Shown piece after piece: positions 1 through 8,645 of a stretch of 36,857 bases of DNA. The position numbers and the translations under genes were made by a program. The notes under the pieces were generated by a model, which worked only from the letters and a program-made list of their open reading frames with translations, had not been told where the DNA came from and ran no database searches. Each line of letters opens with the position of its first letter. Within the stretch, counting starts at the first letter, position 1. The stretch covers positions 1 through 36,857 of the forward strand of contig JABEUU010000044.1 of the NCBI GenBank assembly GCA_013044295.1, written 5' to 3'. Source of the stretch: Candidatus Dormiibacterota bacterium (GTDB lineage Bacteria; Chloroflexota; Dormibacteria; Aeolococcales; Bog-877).

Positions 1-2
1 GG

Positions 3-74
3 AGCCGACGGGGAGATTCGAACTCCCGGCCAGCGGTTTACGAAACCGCTGCTCTACCACTGAGCTACGTCGGC
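3..74 (-). tRNA. tRNA-Thr (anticodon CGU)
   Basis: Read on the minus strand, a complete cloverleaf is visible. The acceptor stem is GCCGACG paired with CGTCGGC, the D arm is GCTC/GAGC, and the anticodon stem GCGGT/ACCGC holds the loop TTCGTAA. The T arm is GGGAG-TTCGAAT-CTCCC. Loop positions 34-36 are CGT, so it reads the threonine codon ACG. The discriminator base is U, followed by CC at the very edge of the window, so I cannot tell whether CCA is fully encoded. A TAGACT box (92-87, minus) lies 12 nt before the 5' end and may be its -10 element; no good -35 is visible. Confidence 0.95.
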
Positions 75-240
75 AGCCGACCTCGGAGTCTACCAGCCGG
101 CCAACCGGTCCGTCCCCAGAGGACATCCCGGTTCCACCGCAAGTGGCGCAGAGTTACCGAGAGCGACCCGAGCCCCAACTCAATTGCCGAATGCAATCAC
201 GTCTGCTGAGTCGCGGCCCGCATCCCGAGAGGAACGGGAA

Positions 241-274
241 ACGGGCGGCCCCACCATCGGGTGAAACCGCCCGT
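241..274 (-). terminator. Hairpin downstream of the HtrA gene, probable terminator
   Basis: ACGGGCGG at 241-248 and CCGCCCGT at 267-274 form a perfect 8-bp stem, starting 8 nt after the HtrA stop codon on the minus strand. The loop is long (18 nt). The transcript downstream of the hairpin is only mildly T-rich. This is a weak intrinsic terminator at best. Confidence 0.4.
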
Positions 275-282
275 CGTCAGGG

Positions 283-1644
283 TCAGGCCGTAGGGCCCGC
301 CGACAGTGTGATCGTGGCCGTCTGGGTGCTGCCTCCCGCAGCGCCCACCCAACTGATGCTCGCACTCTGGCCAGGATGGTCCCCTGCTATTGCGGACCTA
401 AGGGCCCCCACGGAGCTGATCGCCTTGCCGCCAAAGGAGGTTATGACATCGCCTGCCACCAGGCCGGCGGAGGAAGCCGGGGTGCTGGGGACCACCGAGA
501 CGACCAGGGCGCCCGAGCTGACCGGAGGCGTGTAGCCCCCGAAGAAGCCGGACTGAGCCGGAGGCACGTCCTCGACGTCGACTCCGAGGAACGCCGGCTG
601 GCCGATTTGGATCGATGATCCGGATTGTCCCTTCTGGATCTCGCTGGCGATCGAGAGCGCCTCATTGATGGGGATCGCGAAACCGATGTCGGAAGCCGAT
701 TGGGCACTGCTCCCGGTGGCTGCCGCGGTGTTCATGCCTATCACCTGGCCTGCCTCATTGACCAGCGGGCCACCGGAGTTGCCTGGGCTGAGCGGAGCAT
801 CCGTTTGCAGGAGTCCAGAGAGGTTCTCGCTATTGCCACTCAGCTGGTCGCTCGCGGTGATCGAGCGGTTGAGGGCCGAGACGATGCCATCGGTCACAGT
901 CGGCAATCCGGGCAGATCCAGGGCGTTGCCGATCGCCACCACGGGCTCACCGACTTTGACGGTAGCGGAGTTACCCACGGCCACCGTGTGGAGGCCGGAG
1001 ACGCCCTGCAACTGGAGCAGGGCGACGTCGTGGCTAGAGTCAGTCCCGATCACCTTGGCGGTGTACTTGGGCCCCGACCCATCTACCTGGGCCGTGATGG
1101 TGGTGGCGCCCGCGACCACGTGGTTGTTGGTCAGGACCTCGCCATTAGCGGTCAGGATCATGCCGGTGCCTGCCGAGACCGCATTCTGATAGGTGTCGGT
1201 GGCGGTGATGTCGACCACGGCAGGGTCGACCTTGGCGACCACGCTCGAGACGTTCAGCTTGCCGGTGCTGAGTGAGTTCGACGGTGCGGACCCGCTAGCT
1301 GGGGTGGGAATCGGCTGGGACACCGTCGAACTACTGACGTGTCCCCCGGTGCCGAGTTCGTAGCCGCCGAACCCAACCGCTCCCAGCACGACCACCGCCG
1401 CGGCCCCCGCGGCCAGCCACCTCGGCAGCCGTGAGCCGGAGTTCTCTCCCGCGCCGCTCCCACCGGCGTCGATCGGCTCCACCGCGTTTGGCGGAACCCA
1501 ACCGCCCTCGCCGCCGACCGGCGACGACATTGGCGTAGCGGCCTCGCTCGGTTGCCAGGACAAGTTGGAGCCGGTAGAGGACTCCATCTGGGGTCCGCCT
1601 GGGACGTTCTCTGGGTCGCTATTCATCTGATCTGGATCGTCCAT
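283..1644 (-). CDS. HtrA/DegP-like membrane-anchored serine protease with PDZ domain
   Basis: The 453-aa product has a proline- and glycine-rich cytoplasmic N-terminus of about 70 residues. One membrane segment follows (around residues 75-97, WLAAGAAAVVVLGAVGFGGY), then a trypsin-like protease domain and a C-terminal PDZ domain. The triad is visible: His in LTNNHVV, Asp in SSHDVALL and Ser in SPGNSGGPL. The PDZ part carries a LGVDVEDV carboxylate-binding-loop equivalent and SAGLVAGDVI. This is the single-pass HtrA type of Gram-positive-like bacteria, which degrades or senses misfolded exported proteins outside the membrane. I chose ATG 1644 because GGAAGGAG lies 8 nt upstream; a GTG 21 nt further upstream would put that ribosome site inside the gene. 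It follows the peroxiredoxin gene on the same strand by 195 nt, so the two may or may not be co-transcribed. Confidence 0.93.
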   Translation of the reverse strand: MDDPDQMNSDPENVPGGPQMESSTGSNLSWQPSEAATPMSSPVGGEGGWVPPNAVEPIDAGGSGAGENSGSRLPRWLAAGAAAVVVLGAVGFGGYELGTGGHVSSSTVSQPIPTPASGSAPSNSLSTGKLNVSSVVAKVDPAVVDITATDTYQNAVSAGTGMILTANGEVLTNNHVVAGATTITAQVDGSGPKYTAKVIGTDSSHDVALLQLQGVSGLHTVAVGNSATVKVGEPVVAIGNALDLPGLPTVTDGIVSALNRSITASDQLSGNSENLSGLLQTDAPLSPGNSGGPLVNEAGQVIGMNTAAATGSSAQSASDIGFAIPINEALSIASEIQKGQSGSSIQIGQPAFLGVDVEDVPPAQSGFFGGYTPPVSSGALVVSVVPSTPASSAGLVAGDVITSFGGKAISSVGALRSAIAGDHPGQSASISWVGAAGGSTQTATITLSAGPTA

Positions 1645-1839
1645 CTGGTCAACTCCTTCCAGCACGAGGTGGTGACTGCCTGACTTCCACTTTGCTCCGG
1701 GATTCTTAGAGTCAAATTAGAGGACTCTGAGTTACCTCCGTGAGTCTGGAGGCACCCTCGAAGCAAGGTCAGCCCGGCAGAAGGAACCCACCCAGCTGGT
1801 CGCCTGTGACCTGGGTTCGGGACTGGAGACAGCCGCCGA

Positions 1840-2301
1840 TCAGGACGGAAGCACCGCCATGACCTCGGCCGCATGCCCAGTTGGCTTGACGTCCGCGAAG
1901 ACGTGCTCGATCCTCCCTTCCGGGTCGACCACGAAGGTGGTGCGGGCGATGCCCATGTATGTATTCCCGGCGAAGGTGCGCTGCCCCCAGACGCCGAAGG
2001 CCTCAGCCACCTGGTGGTCCGGGTCGGCCAGGAGGGGCAGCGCAGCCGCATCACAGCTCTCCGCGAAGGCCTTCTTGGCCGCGGCGTCGCCCACCGAGCA
2101 ACCGAACACACGGACGCCTCGAGCGGAGAACTCTGGCAGCGCCTGGCCGAACTCTCGGGTCTCAATGGTGCAGCCGGAGGTGTTGTCCTTGGGGTAGAAA
2201 TAGATGACCCAGCGACTACCCCTCAAGCGGGCGGTTCCGACGCGCTCGCCAGTGCCCGCCTCGAGATCGAATGTCGGAACCGAATCGCCCACTTCCAGCA
2301 T
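1840..2301 (-). CDS. bcp: Peroxiredoxin, Bcp/PrxQ type thiol peroxidase
   Basis: The 153-aa thioredoxin-fold protein starts MLEVGDSVPTF and contains FYPKDNTSGCTIETREF, the active-site region of the Bcp/PrxQ family that reduces hydroperoxides with thioredoxin. The peroxidatic Cys is present, but the family's resolving Cys five residues later is absent. Other cysteines (VFGCSVGD and ESCDAA) might take over, or it may be a 1-Cys enzyme. The sequence before the active site (PxFDLEAGTGERV) and the LLADPD motif fit the family, as does the length. The start is supported by GAGGAGG 10 nt upstream. It lies 85 nt downstream of aroQ on the same strand and could be reached by readthrough from the aro operon or by its own promoter; a TAAGGT box lies at 2342-2337. 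Confidence 0.93.
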   Translation of the reverse strand: MLEVGDSVPTFDLEAGTGERVGTARLRGSRWVIYFYPKDNTSGCTIETREFGQALPEFSARGVRVFGCSVGDAAAKKAFAESCDAAALPLLADPDHQVAEAFGVWGQRTFAGNTYMGIARTTFVVDPEGRIEHVFADVKPTGHAAEVMAVLPS

Positions 2302-2386
2302 CTGCTTTGAACCTCCTCAGCCAGCCTTGCCCCAACACCTTACCAACTGGAGCGCGGAGCCGGCATCGGCCGCCCAGCGCGGCGGC

Positions 2387-2824
2387 TCATCCGCCGCTGG
2401 CCAGCTCCACCAGGCGCTCGAGCGCCATCACGTAGCCGACCGCGCCAAAACCGGCCACCGTGCCTCGACAGGCACCGGCAACCAGATCGGTCTGTCGGAA
2501 CCACTCACGGGCGGCGGGATTGGTGAGGTGGACCTCCACGGTCGGCACCCCGATCGCCGCGATCGCGTCGCGAATGGCGACACTGGTGTGGGAATACCCA
2601 CCCGGGTTGATTATGATGCCGGCCGCGTCCTCCTGGGCAGCTTGCAGCCAGGTGACGAGTTCGCCCTCAGAGTTCGACTGGCGCGCCTCCAGCTCCACTC
2701 CGAGCTCGCGGGCCCGCTCGGCCAGAAGTGCTTCCACCTCGGCGAGGGTCTGGCGACCGTAGAGAGCGGGCTCCCGGCTGCCCAGCAGGTTGAGGTTGGG
2801 CCCGTGCAAGACCACGATCTTCAC
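2387..2824 (-). CDS. aroQ: Type II 3-dehydroquinate dehydratase
   Basis: This 145-aa cytoplasmic enzyme dehydrates 3-dehydroquinate to 3-dehydroshikimate, step 3 of the shikimate pathway. It starts with the family signature VVLHGPNLNLLGSREP. The catalytic Tyr region (ALYGRQTL), the QSNSEGELV motif, INPGGYSHTSVAIRDA and VEVHLTNPAAREWFR (catalytic His) are all present. Length is typical of the dodecameric type II enzymes. The GTG start overlaps the aroKB stop as GTGA, so translation is probably coupled. It is the last gene of the aro operon. A GC-rich 6-bp hairpin (2369-2386) follows its stop codon directly but lacks a T run. Confidence 0.96.
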   Translation of the reverse strand: MKIVVLHGPNLNLLGSREPALYGRQTLAEVEALLAERARELGVELEARQSNSEGELVTWLQAAQEDAAGIIINPGGYSHTSVAIRDAIAAIGVPTVEVHLTNPAAREWFRQTDLVAGACRGTVAGFGAVGYVMALERLVELASGG

Positions 2825-4476
2825 GACCCTGCACCCGCCGCCGGCTCCCCATCAGGCCAGAGAAACCGCACCGCCCAGGCGAGCTCCAACCCCTCCACCA
2901 AGAGGGCCCCTCCATCCCGCCGCGGCACCACGAACACCGCCCTTCCGGCCCGACGCTTTTTGTCTCCCGCCATGGCCTGCAAGACCCTGACCGGGTCGAG
3001 TCCGGAGGGGGGATCCTGAGGAAGCTCCAGTCCCCGGGCGAGCTCTTGCAGCTCCAAGGCGAGTCCGGTTGGCGATAACCCCAGATTGGCGCCAAGTTTG
3101 GCGGCCGCTAGCAGACCCACTGCGACCGCCTCACCATGGGACAGCGCGTAATCGCTGGCAGACTCCAGGCCATGAGCGAAGGTGTGGCCCAGATTGAGTG
3201 CTTGCCGGGCCCCGAGGTCGCCCGGGTCCACCGCCACGTAGGCGGCCTTGATCCTGACCGCCTGCTCCACCAGCCAGCTCCAATCCTGGCGGGAGGAGGC
3301 TCCCACAGATTGCTTGATGAGGTGCAAGGTCAGGGGCGACCCTAGCACCGCGGCCTTGAGAACTTCTGCTAGGCCCTGGCGCAGGATGCCGACTGGAAGG
3401 GTGGCCAGAAACTCGGGATCGGCCACCACCAACCTCGGCTGGTGGAAGGCACCCACGGAATTCTTGGTCCCCGAATGGTCGATCGCTACCTTGCCGCCGA
3501 TGGCCGCGTCCGCCATGGCCAACAGAGTGGTTGCCACATTCACCAGCGGCAGTCCCCGGGCGAAAGTGGCAGCAGCGAACCCGATAGCGTCCAGGGCGGC
3601 GCCTCCGCCGACGGCAACGATAAGGTCGTGCCGATCAGCCCCGAGGGCAGAGAGCTGCTCCCAGAGCCGGGCCACCACCTGGATGCGTTTGGCGGCTTCG
3701 CCTGCCGGAACCTGGAGCGCGACGACCTGCAGGCCCCCGGCCCGAAGAGCCGTGGCTGTGGCTTGGCCGGCAGTTCCCGCCACCAGCGCATCCGCGATCA
3801 CCACCGCCCGCTGCACCTCGCCAATCTCACGGGCCACCGCCTCCCCCAGCTTCGCCACCGCCGACGGCCCAATCAAAACCGGATAGGAGCTTGGCCCATC
3901 CGTGACCCTTACCTCCGCCGGCCCCGGAGGCACGGCCGCTCGGTACCTCGCCTCCACCTCAGCGGCCACCTCGGCCACGGACCGGCCGGTGGTCGAGACC
4001 AAGGGTCCCGCGGCGGCGTAGGCCGCCTCCCTCTCCCTCATGAGGGAGGAAATGGTCCTGGCCCGTTCAGGCTCCAGCAGCGGCCGGGGGTGGGAACCCA
4101 ACAGCCGCCGCTGCGTCTCAGCCCGGTCACAGTCCAGAACCACCACGACAGCTCCGGCTGCCAGCTGTCGAAATCGGTCCGAGTCGGTGACAGCGCCACC
4201 CCCAGTCGCCACCACGCAGCCGGAGAGCTTGGCTGCGTCGGTGAGCGCCGCCCGCTCCAGAGCCCTGAAGCCACCCTCTCCCAGGCTCTCGAAGATCTGC
4301 TCCACGGAGAGGCCAGCCCGGTCCGCCACAACCTCGTCCAGGTCGATGAACGGAAGCCGGAGGCGCCCCGCCACCTCCCTGCCGACGGTCGTCTTCCCGC
4401 TTCCAGAGAAGCCCGTGAGAACCAGCTTGGCCCTGCCTGAGGGCAGGTCTGGGGGCAGGATCTCCGTCGCGGTCAC
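2821..4476 (-). CDS. aroKB: Bifunctional shikimate kinase / 3-dehydroquinate synthase (AroK-AroB fusion)
   Basis: This is a 551-aa fusion. Residues 1 to about 170 are shikimate kinase: Walker A GFSGSGKTT at 22-30, then FIDLDE, GGFRALE and ATGGGAVT. From about residue 190 the chain is 3-dehydroquinate synthase: VAVGGGAALDAIGF (NAD binding), TTLLAMADAAIGGK, GTKNSVGAFHQP, and zinc-ligand segments QGLAEVLKAAVL, LNLGHTFAHGLE and LSHGEAVAVG. It thus covers steps 2 and 5 of the pathway in one chain, which are not consecutive reactions. The GTG at 4476 overlaps the aroC stop as GTGA, the pattern of its neighbours. An open frame extends 50 codons further upstream, but that part is aroC in another frame and shows no kinase homology. 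The order kinase-synthase matches the adjacent aroK-aroB order of many bacteria, so a gene fusion is the simple explanation. Confidence 0.95.
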   Translation of the reverse strand: MTATEILPPDLPSGRAKLVLTGFSGSGKTTVGREVAGRLRLPFIDLDEVVADRAGLSVEQIFESLGEGGFRALERAALTDAAKLSGCVVATGGGAVTDSDRFRQLAAGAVVVVLDCDRAETQRRLLGSHPRPLLEPERARTISSLMREREAAYAAAGPLVSTTGRSVAEVAAEVEARYRAAVPPGPAEVRVTDGPSSYPVLIGPSAVAKLGEAVAREIGEVQRAVVIADALVAGTAGQATATALRAGGLQVVALQVPAGEAAKRIQVVARLWEQLSALGADRHDLIVAVGGGAALDAIGFAAATFARGLPLVNVATTLLAMADAAIGGKVAIDHSGTKNSVGAFHQPRLVVADPEFLATLPVGILRQGLAEVLKAAVLGSPLTLHLIKQSVGASSRQDWSWLVEQAVRIKAAYVAVDPGDLGARQALNLGHTFAHGLESASDYALSHGEAVAVGLLAAAKLGANLGLSPTGLALELQELARGLELPQDPPSGLDPVRVLQAMAGDKKRRAGRAVFVVPRRDGGALLVEGLELAWAVRFLWPDGEPAAGAGS

Positions 4477-5627
4477 GAAGCCCAGTCCCCGTTCGGCTGG
4501 CCTGCGACCGCGGCCGCCGCCAGCATCGCATCGAGGCGGTCTCCCCCGAAGCGGTCCACGATCGCGCTCCCCAGGACGCAGGCCATCATGGCTTCCCCGA
4601 CCACCGCTGCCGCGGGCACCGCGCAAACGTCGGACCGAATGTAGGCTGGGTCGGCTGGGGCACCGGTTTCGAGATCGACTGAGGTGACCCGGGCCCGCAC
4701 CGAGGAGAGCGGCTTCATTGCCGCCCGCAGCAAGACCGGTTCGCCATTGGTGACCCCCCCTTCAATCCCGCCGGCGAAGTTGGACGCGCGCTCCAAGCCA
4801 GTCTCGGTCCTAACAATCGAGTCTTGGGCCCCTGCCCCCGCCATCTGGGAAACGCCGAACGCCGGTCCGATCTCGACTCCCTTGACGGCAGGAATTGAAC
4901 AGATCGCGCCCGCCAAACGGCCGTCGATGCGGCGGTCCCAGTGGGTGTAGGAGCCAAGTCCCACTGGGACCCCGGTGGCGAAGACAACGAAAACTCCCCC
5001 CAGCGTCTGGCGCTCGAGGCGAGCCCCATCGATCGCGGCGATCATCGCCAGCGCGCGCTCCGGATCGGGGCAACGCACCGCGTCAGATTCGGCTCGGTCT
5101 GCCATCTGTCGCAGCTCGGACCCTGCCAGGCCGGCTAGATCGGTGTCCATTCCCACCGGGCCGATCGCCGTGACGAAACTACCCAGGTCGATCCCGAACG
5201 CTCCCAACAGGGGGCGCAGCAGCGCTGCGGCAGCCACCCGGGCGGCGGTCTCGCGAGCGCTGGCGCGCTCTCGCACCACCCTGAGGTCGCCGAGCCCGAA
5301 CTTGGTTGCCCCGGCCAGATCCGCGTGCCCGGGCCGCGGCGTCGTCAGCACTGGCTTGGAGGTCGGCTGGTTGGCGAAGTCCAGATTTTCGATCCGCATC
5401 GCGACCGGGGCGCCGGTGGTCCTGCCGAGCGCGACTCCGGAGGTGATCTCAGCATGATCTCGCTCCACCTTGGTGGACCTGGCCCCACGCCCGTGCCCGC
5501 CCTGGCGTCGCCGCAGCTGCCGATCGATGTCCTCCGGATCCACCGGGACTCCTGCCGGCATACCCTCCAGGATCAGCACCAGCTCCGGGCCGTGAGACTC
5601 ACCCGCGGTGAGCAGTCGCAGGCTCAA
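4473..5627 (-). CDS. aroC: Chorismate synthase
   Basis: The 384-aa protein converts EPSP to chorismate, the last shikimate step, using reduced FMN. Diagnostic segments are LTAGESHGPEL at the N-terminus, RRQGGHGRGARS, TTGAPVAMRIEN, RPGHADLAGATKFG, VRERASARETAARVAAAA, ASNFAGGIEGGVTNGEP and DVCAVPAAAVVGEAMMA. The length is normal. The start is a TTG at 5627: it overlaps the aroE stop as TTGA and puts the conserved N-terminus at residue 1. It is the sixth gene of the aro operon and overlaps aroKB by 4 nt. Confidence 0.96.
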   Translation of the reverse strand: MSLRLLTAGESHGPELVLILEGMPAGVPVDPEDIDRQLRRRQGGHGRGARSTKVERDHAEITSGVALGRTTGAPVAMRIENLDFANQPTSKPVLTTPRPGHADLAGATKFGLGDLRVVRERASARETAARVAAAALLRPLLGAFGIDLGSFVTAIGPVGMDTDLAGLAGSELRQMADRAESDAVRCPDPERALAMIAAIDGARLERQTLGGVFVVFATGVPVGLGSYTHWDRRIDGRLAGAICSIPAVKGVEIGPAFGVSQMAGAGAQDSIVRTETGLERASNFAGGIEGGVTNGEPVLLRAAMKPLSSVRARVTSVDLETGAPADPAYIRSDVCAVPAAAVVGEAMMACVLGSAIVDRFGGDRLDAMLAAAAVAGQPNGDWAS

Positions 5628-6472
5628 AGCCCCGCTCCCGCAGGGTTTGCCCGGTAGGCGGCCTGCCTCATTACCTCAACTGGGGCGGCGGCCCCGGTCC
5701 AGACCTCAAACGACAGGGCCGCCTGCTCCACCAGCATCTCGATTCCCTCCACGGTTCGGCAGCCGGATGCGGCCGCCTGTCGCAACAGCGGGGTCTGCCG
5801 TGGCCGGTACACCAAGTCCACCACGGCCACGTTCGCGGGCAGCACGATGGCCCCTCCAACCGGTGACTGGTCGGGCGCCGTTGGGCCGCCCAGGGGAGTC
5901 GCGTTGACCAGAAGGTCGGCATCGACCAGGGCCGCGCCCAGGGACAGAGCATCCAGCGGGGAGAACGCGACCTTACCTGACAGCGGCGGCCCTAGCTCCA
6001 GGGCAATCGTATCTCCGCGGGCCCGGTTGCGTCCCATGACGGTGACCTGTGTGCCCTGGCCCGCCAGCGCCGCCACGACTGAGCGGGCCGCCCCACCTGT
6101 CCCCAGCACCACCGCGCGCTGCACGCGGTCGACTCCCGCCCTGGACAGGGCCGCCATGAACCCACGGCCATCGGTCGAGTCGCCAAGAGCGCCTGATGCC
6201 CTGAAGGTCACCGTGTTCACAGAGCCGCAGAGAGCGGCCACCGAGGTCCTCTCGCTGACCAGGCGGGCGGCTTCCACCTTCAGGGGAATGGTCACGTTGA
6301 GGCCCAGGAATCCCTCCATTAGCTCGCCCCAATGAGCCTCTAGCTGGCCCTTGGGAACACCGACCAGGACATAGTCCCAGTCCAGTCCGACCTCCCTGAA
6401 GCCAGCGATCTGGATCTGCGGAGAAGGGCTGTGGTCGACGGGGTCTCCGACCAGGGCAATGCGGGCGCTCAC
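5624..6472 (-). CDS. aroE: Shikimate dehydrogenase (NADP+)
   Basis: The 282-aa enzyme reduces 3-dehydroshikimate to shikimate. The substrate-binding N-terminus reads VGDPVDHSPSP; the usual form is GxPIxHSxSP. The catalytic Lys is in LNVTIPLKVEA and the Asp in DSTDGRGFM. The nucleotide fold has VVLGTGGAARSVVAAL followed by GRNRARGD, whose arginines suit NADP. VNATPLGG and a conserved C-terminal helix (EMLVEQAALSFEVWTG) complete it. The GTG at 6472 overlaps the aroA stop as GTGA and gives MSARIALVGDP, the usual family start; a longer reading frame adds six residues without homology. Confidence 0.94.
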   Translation of the reverse strand: MSARIALVGDPVDHSPSPQIQIAGFREVGLDWDYVLVGVPKGQLEAHWGELMEGFLGLNVTIPLKVEAARLVSERTSVAALCGSVNTVTFRASGALGDSTDGRGFMAALSRAGVDRVQRAVVLGTGGAARSVVAALAGQGTQVTVMGRNRARGDTIALELGPPLSGKVAFSPLDALSLGAALVDADLLVNATPLGGPTAPDQSPVGGAIVLPANVAVVDLVYRPRQTPLLRQAAASGCRTVEGIEMLVEQAALSFEVWTGAAAPVEVMRQAAYRANPAGAGL

Positions 6473-7767
6473 CGGAGGCGGTCCAGGCACTCGAGAAACC
6501 CCGGGAAGGAGTCCTCGACAAACTCCAGTCCGCTCACCTCTACCGGTCCAGCGGCGACCAGGCCCGCTAAGGCGAAGGTCATCGCCAGGCGATGGTCCGT
6601 GAGTGAGTCGCAGCGGGCGGGACCCAAGCGACGAGGGCCCTCGACCACGAAGCCGTCAGGGAGCTCCTCGACATCGCCCCCGAGCGCACGGAGTCCATCC
6701 ACCAAGCCACGGATGCGGTCGCTCTCCTTGACCCGCAACTCGGCTGCGCCGCGAACCTCGGTCGCTCCCTCGGCCTGGGTGGCCAGCAGCCCGACCAATG
6801 GCAGCTCGTCCACCAGCAGGGGCACCTCGGCCGCGGACACCGAGGTGCCGCGTAGGGGAGCGTGCCGCACCCGCAACGTCACCGTTGGCTCGGGAGACTC
6901 GAGCCCAATCTCAGGGCTGACCTCCACGCTACCGCCCATGCGCAGCAGGACCTGCAGGAGGCCGAGACGGCTGGGGTTCCCAGACACTCCCTGGAGCACC
7001 ACGTCGGACCCGGGCACCAGTGCGGCCGCCGCCATGATCACGGCGGCCGAGGACGCGTCCCCCGGAACGGCCAGGTGGAGCGGGCGCAGGCTGGACCGGC
7101 TCACCCTTATTTGGGTCCCTTCTTCAGAGGGGACCACACTGAGGCTGGCGCCCATCGCAATCAGCAAACGCTCGGTGTGGTCCCGGGTCGGGATCGGCTC
7201 CCAGACCACCGTTGTGCCACTGGCCCGCAGGCCGGCGAGCAGGACCGCCGACTTGACCTGGGCACTCGCCACCGGGCTGGTGAAGCTGATGCCCGACAGC
7301 CGACCCCCCGTAAACCGCAGCGGCGGTCTGCCCGCCGGCTCGGTTTCAACCCCGGCCCCCATCTGACGCAACGGATTCGCCACCCGCTCCATCGGCCGCC
7401 GCAGCAGCTGAGGATCACCTGTCAGGACGGTGACCCCCTGCCAGGACGCGGCAACTCCAGAGAGCAATCGCATCGTGGTCCCCGACCGATGGCAGTCGAC
7501 CACCCGCGAGGTGGAGGCGCCTGCCGCCTCGCCTCCCCGGCCATTGACCTGAACAGTGCCTCCGAGGTGGCGCACATCTGCGCCCAGGGCAGCCAGAGCT
7601 GCCAGCGTCGCCCGGCAATCCCCGGCACTGGAAAAGCCCGAGATGGAGCTCACGCCGGTGGCCAGGGCGGCGAGGATGGCGGCCCGATGTGATATCGCCT
7701 TGTCCCCCGGCACCCGGCAGTACCCCGTGAGGGGCCCGGAGGCCGGCTCGATTAGGCCGAGGGTCAT
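6469..7767 (-). CDS. aroA: 3-phosphoshikimate 1-carboxyvinyltransferase (EPSP synthase)
   Basis: The 432-aa enzyme joins shikimate-3-phosphate and phosphoenolpyruvate. Visible motifs are GDKAISHRAAIL (PEP/substrate Lys, Ser and Arg), RSGTTMRLLSG (NAGTxMR equivalent), RRPMERV, SAQVKSAVLLAGL, GDASSAAV, LRVKESDRI and DHRLAM. SAQxK occurs in glyphosate-tolerant class II enzymes, but the Gly of SGTTMR is the ordinary form, so tolerance cannot be read from this. The ATG overlaps the tyrA stop as ATGA. Length is normal. Confidence 0.96.
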   Translation of the reverse strand: MTLGLIEPASGPLTGYCRVPGDKAISHRAAILAALATGVSSISGFSSAGDCRATLAALAALGADVRHLGGTVQVNGRGGEAAGASTSRVVDCHRSGTTMRLLSGVAASWQGVTVLTGDPQLLRRPMERVANPLRQMGAGVETEPAGRPPLRFTGGRLSGISFTSPVASAQVKSAVLLAGLRASGTTVVWEPIPTRDHTERLLIAMGASLSVVPSEEGTQIRVSRSSLRPLHLAVPGDASSAAVIMAAAALVPGSDVVLQGVSGNPSRLGLLQVLLRMGGSVEVSPEIGLESPEPTVTLRVRHAPLRGTSVSAAEVPLLVDELPLVGLLATQAEGATEVRGAAELRVKESDRIRGLVDGLRALGGDVEELPDGFVVEGPRRLGPARCDSLTDHRLAMTFALAGLVAAGPVEVSGLEFVEDSFPGFLECLDRLR

Positions 7768-8645
7768 TGGGAAGCACCCAGCAGATCACGCCTGGCGGCG
7801 GCGCCATCCCGCAGGATCTCGGCGACCGATCCCTGCCCCAGGGAGAGAGCCTCAGCGAGTCGGCTCAATTCAGCGCTCAGATCCGCCACAGCCGCCGCCA
7901 CCTGGGTGGCATTGGCCACCAGGAACGAAGCCACCATCTCGGGGTCCGACTCGGCCAACCGGGTGGCACCGCGAAAGCCCGGACCGAGAAGCGCTACCGT
8001 CGAGGGATCGACCAGCCCGCTGTCGCGGCAGAGCCTGGCGAGAGTCCCCGCGACCACGTGGGGCAGATGGCTGGAGCGAGCCACGATCCGGTCGTGGACC
8101 GCCGCTGCCATGGTCACCGGCCGCGCTCCCAAACTCTGGACCAGCCGGGTCGCCAGCGTCAGGGCAGGGCCATCCTCTCTGACTGGTGTGAGCACGAAGG
8201 GGGCGTTCCTCAGGGCTTCCTGCCTGGCGGCCGCAGGTCCGTTCGCCTCGCTCCCGCAGATTGGGTGGCCGCCAACAGCGGCGGCACCTGCCGGAACCGT
8301 CCGCGCCATGGCCGCCACCACCGCACCCTTCGAGCTGCCGGTGTCAATCAGCAGGGAGCCGGGTGGGACCCGGGAACCCCACGTCTCGATCCATTCCACT
8401 ATCCCAGTCACTGGGATGGCAAGGATGATCACGTCCGCAACCAGCACCTGGTCCATACCCACCAGCACCCGGTCCCCTCCGCCGAGGGCCAGCGCCTCCG
8501 CCGCAATCGCGGGGTCGCGGTCCTGGAGCCCGACCTCCAGAACGCCCCATCTCTGGTCGGCCCCCGTCAGAGCCTGGCCAATCATGGTGCCGATCTGCCC
8601 CGCGCCCACGATCGAGACCCGGCCCAAGCCCGTCAAACCAGACAC
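7764..8645 (-). CDS. tyrA: Prephenate dehydrogenase
   Basis: The 293-aa protein has a Rossmann N-terminus (VSIVGAGQIGTMIGQAL), an IDTGSSKG segment, GGHPICGSEANG and the substrate helix ARSSHLPHVVA with its catalytic His. It oxidatively decarboxylates prephenate (or arogenate) towards tyrosine. No ACT or chorismate mutase domain is attached; the mutase is the separate aroH. I prefer GTG 8645 because GGAGG lies 10 nt upstream. A TTG at 8636 would form the TTGA overlap seen elsewhere in the operon but has no ribosome site at the right distance. Either way it overlaps the end of aroF. With aroH in the same operon, the transcript makes a complete tyrosine branch, which fits the Tyr-rich leader peptide upstream. 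Confidence 0.93.
   Translation of the reverse strand: MSGLTGLGRVSIVGAGQIGTMIGQALTGADQRWGVLEVGLQDRDPAIAAEALALGGGDRVLVGMDQVLVADVIILAIPVTGIVEWIETWGSRVPPGSLLIDTGSSKGAVVAAMARTVPAGAAAVGGHPICGSEANGPAAARQEALRNAPFVLTPVREDGPALTLATRLVQSLGARPVTMAAAVHDRIVARSSHLPHVVAGTLARLCRDSGLVDPSTVALLGPGFRGATRLAESDPEMVASFLVANATQVAAAVADLSAELSRLAEALSLGQGSVAEILRDGAAARRDLLGASQ

Noticed and set aside
1708-1728. Inverted repeat AGAGTC/GACTCT upstream of the HtrA gene
   Set aside because: Only 6 bp with a 9-nt spacer, and no good promoter around it. It could be an operator, but the evidence is too weak to list.
7248-7260. Possible glyphosate-tolerant class II EPSP synthase (SAQVK motif)
   Set aside because: One matching motif is not enough, and the Gly of the SGTTMR segment is the ordinary sensitive-type residue.
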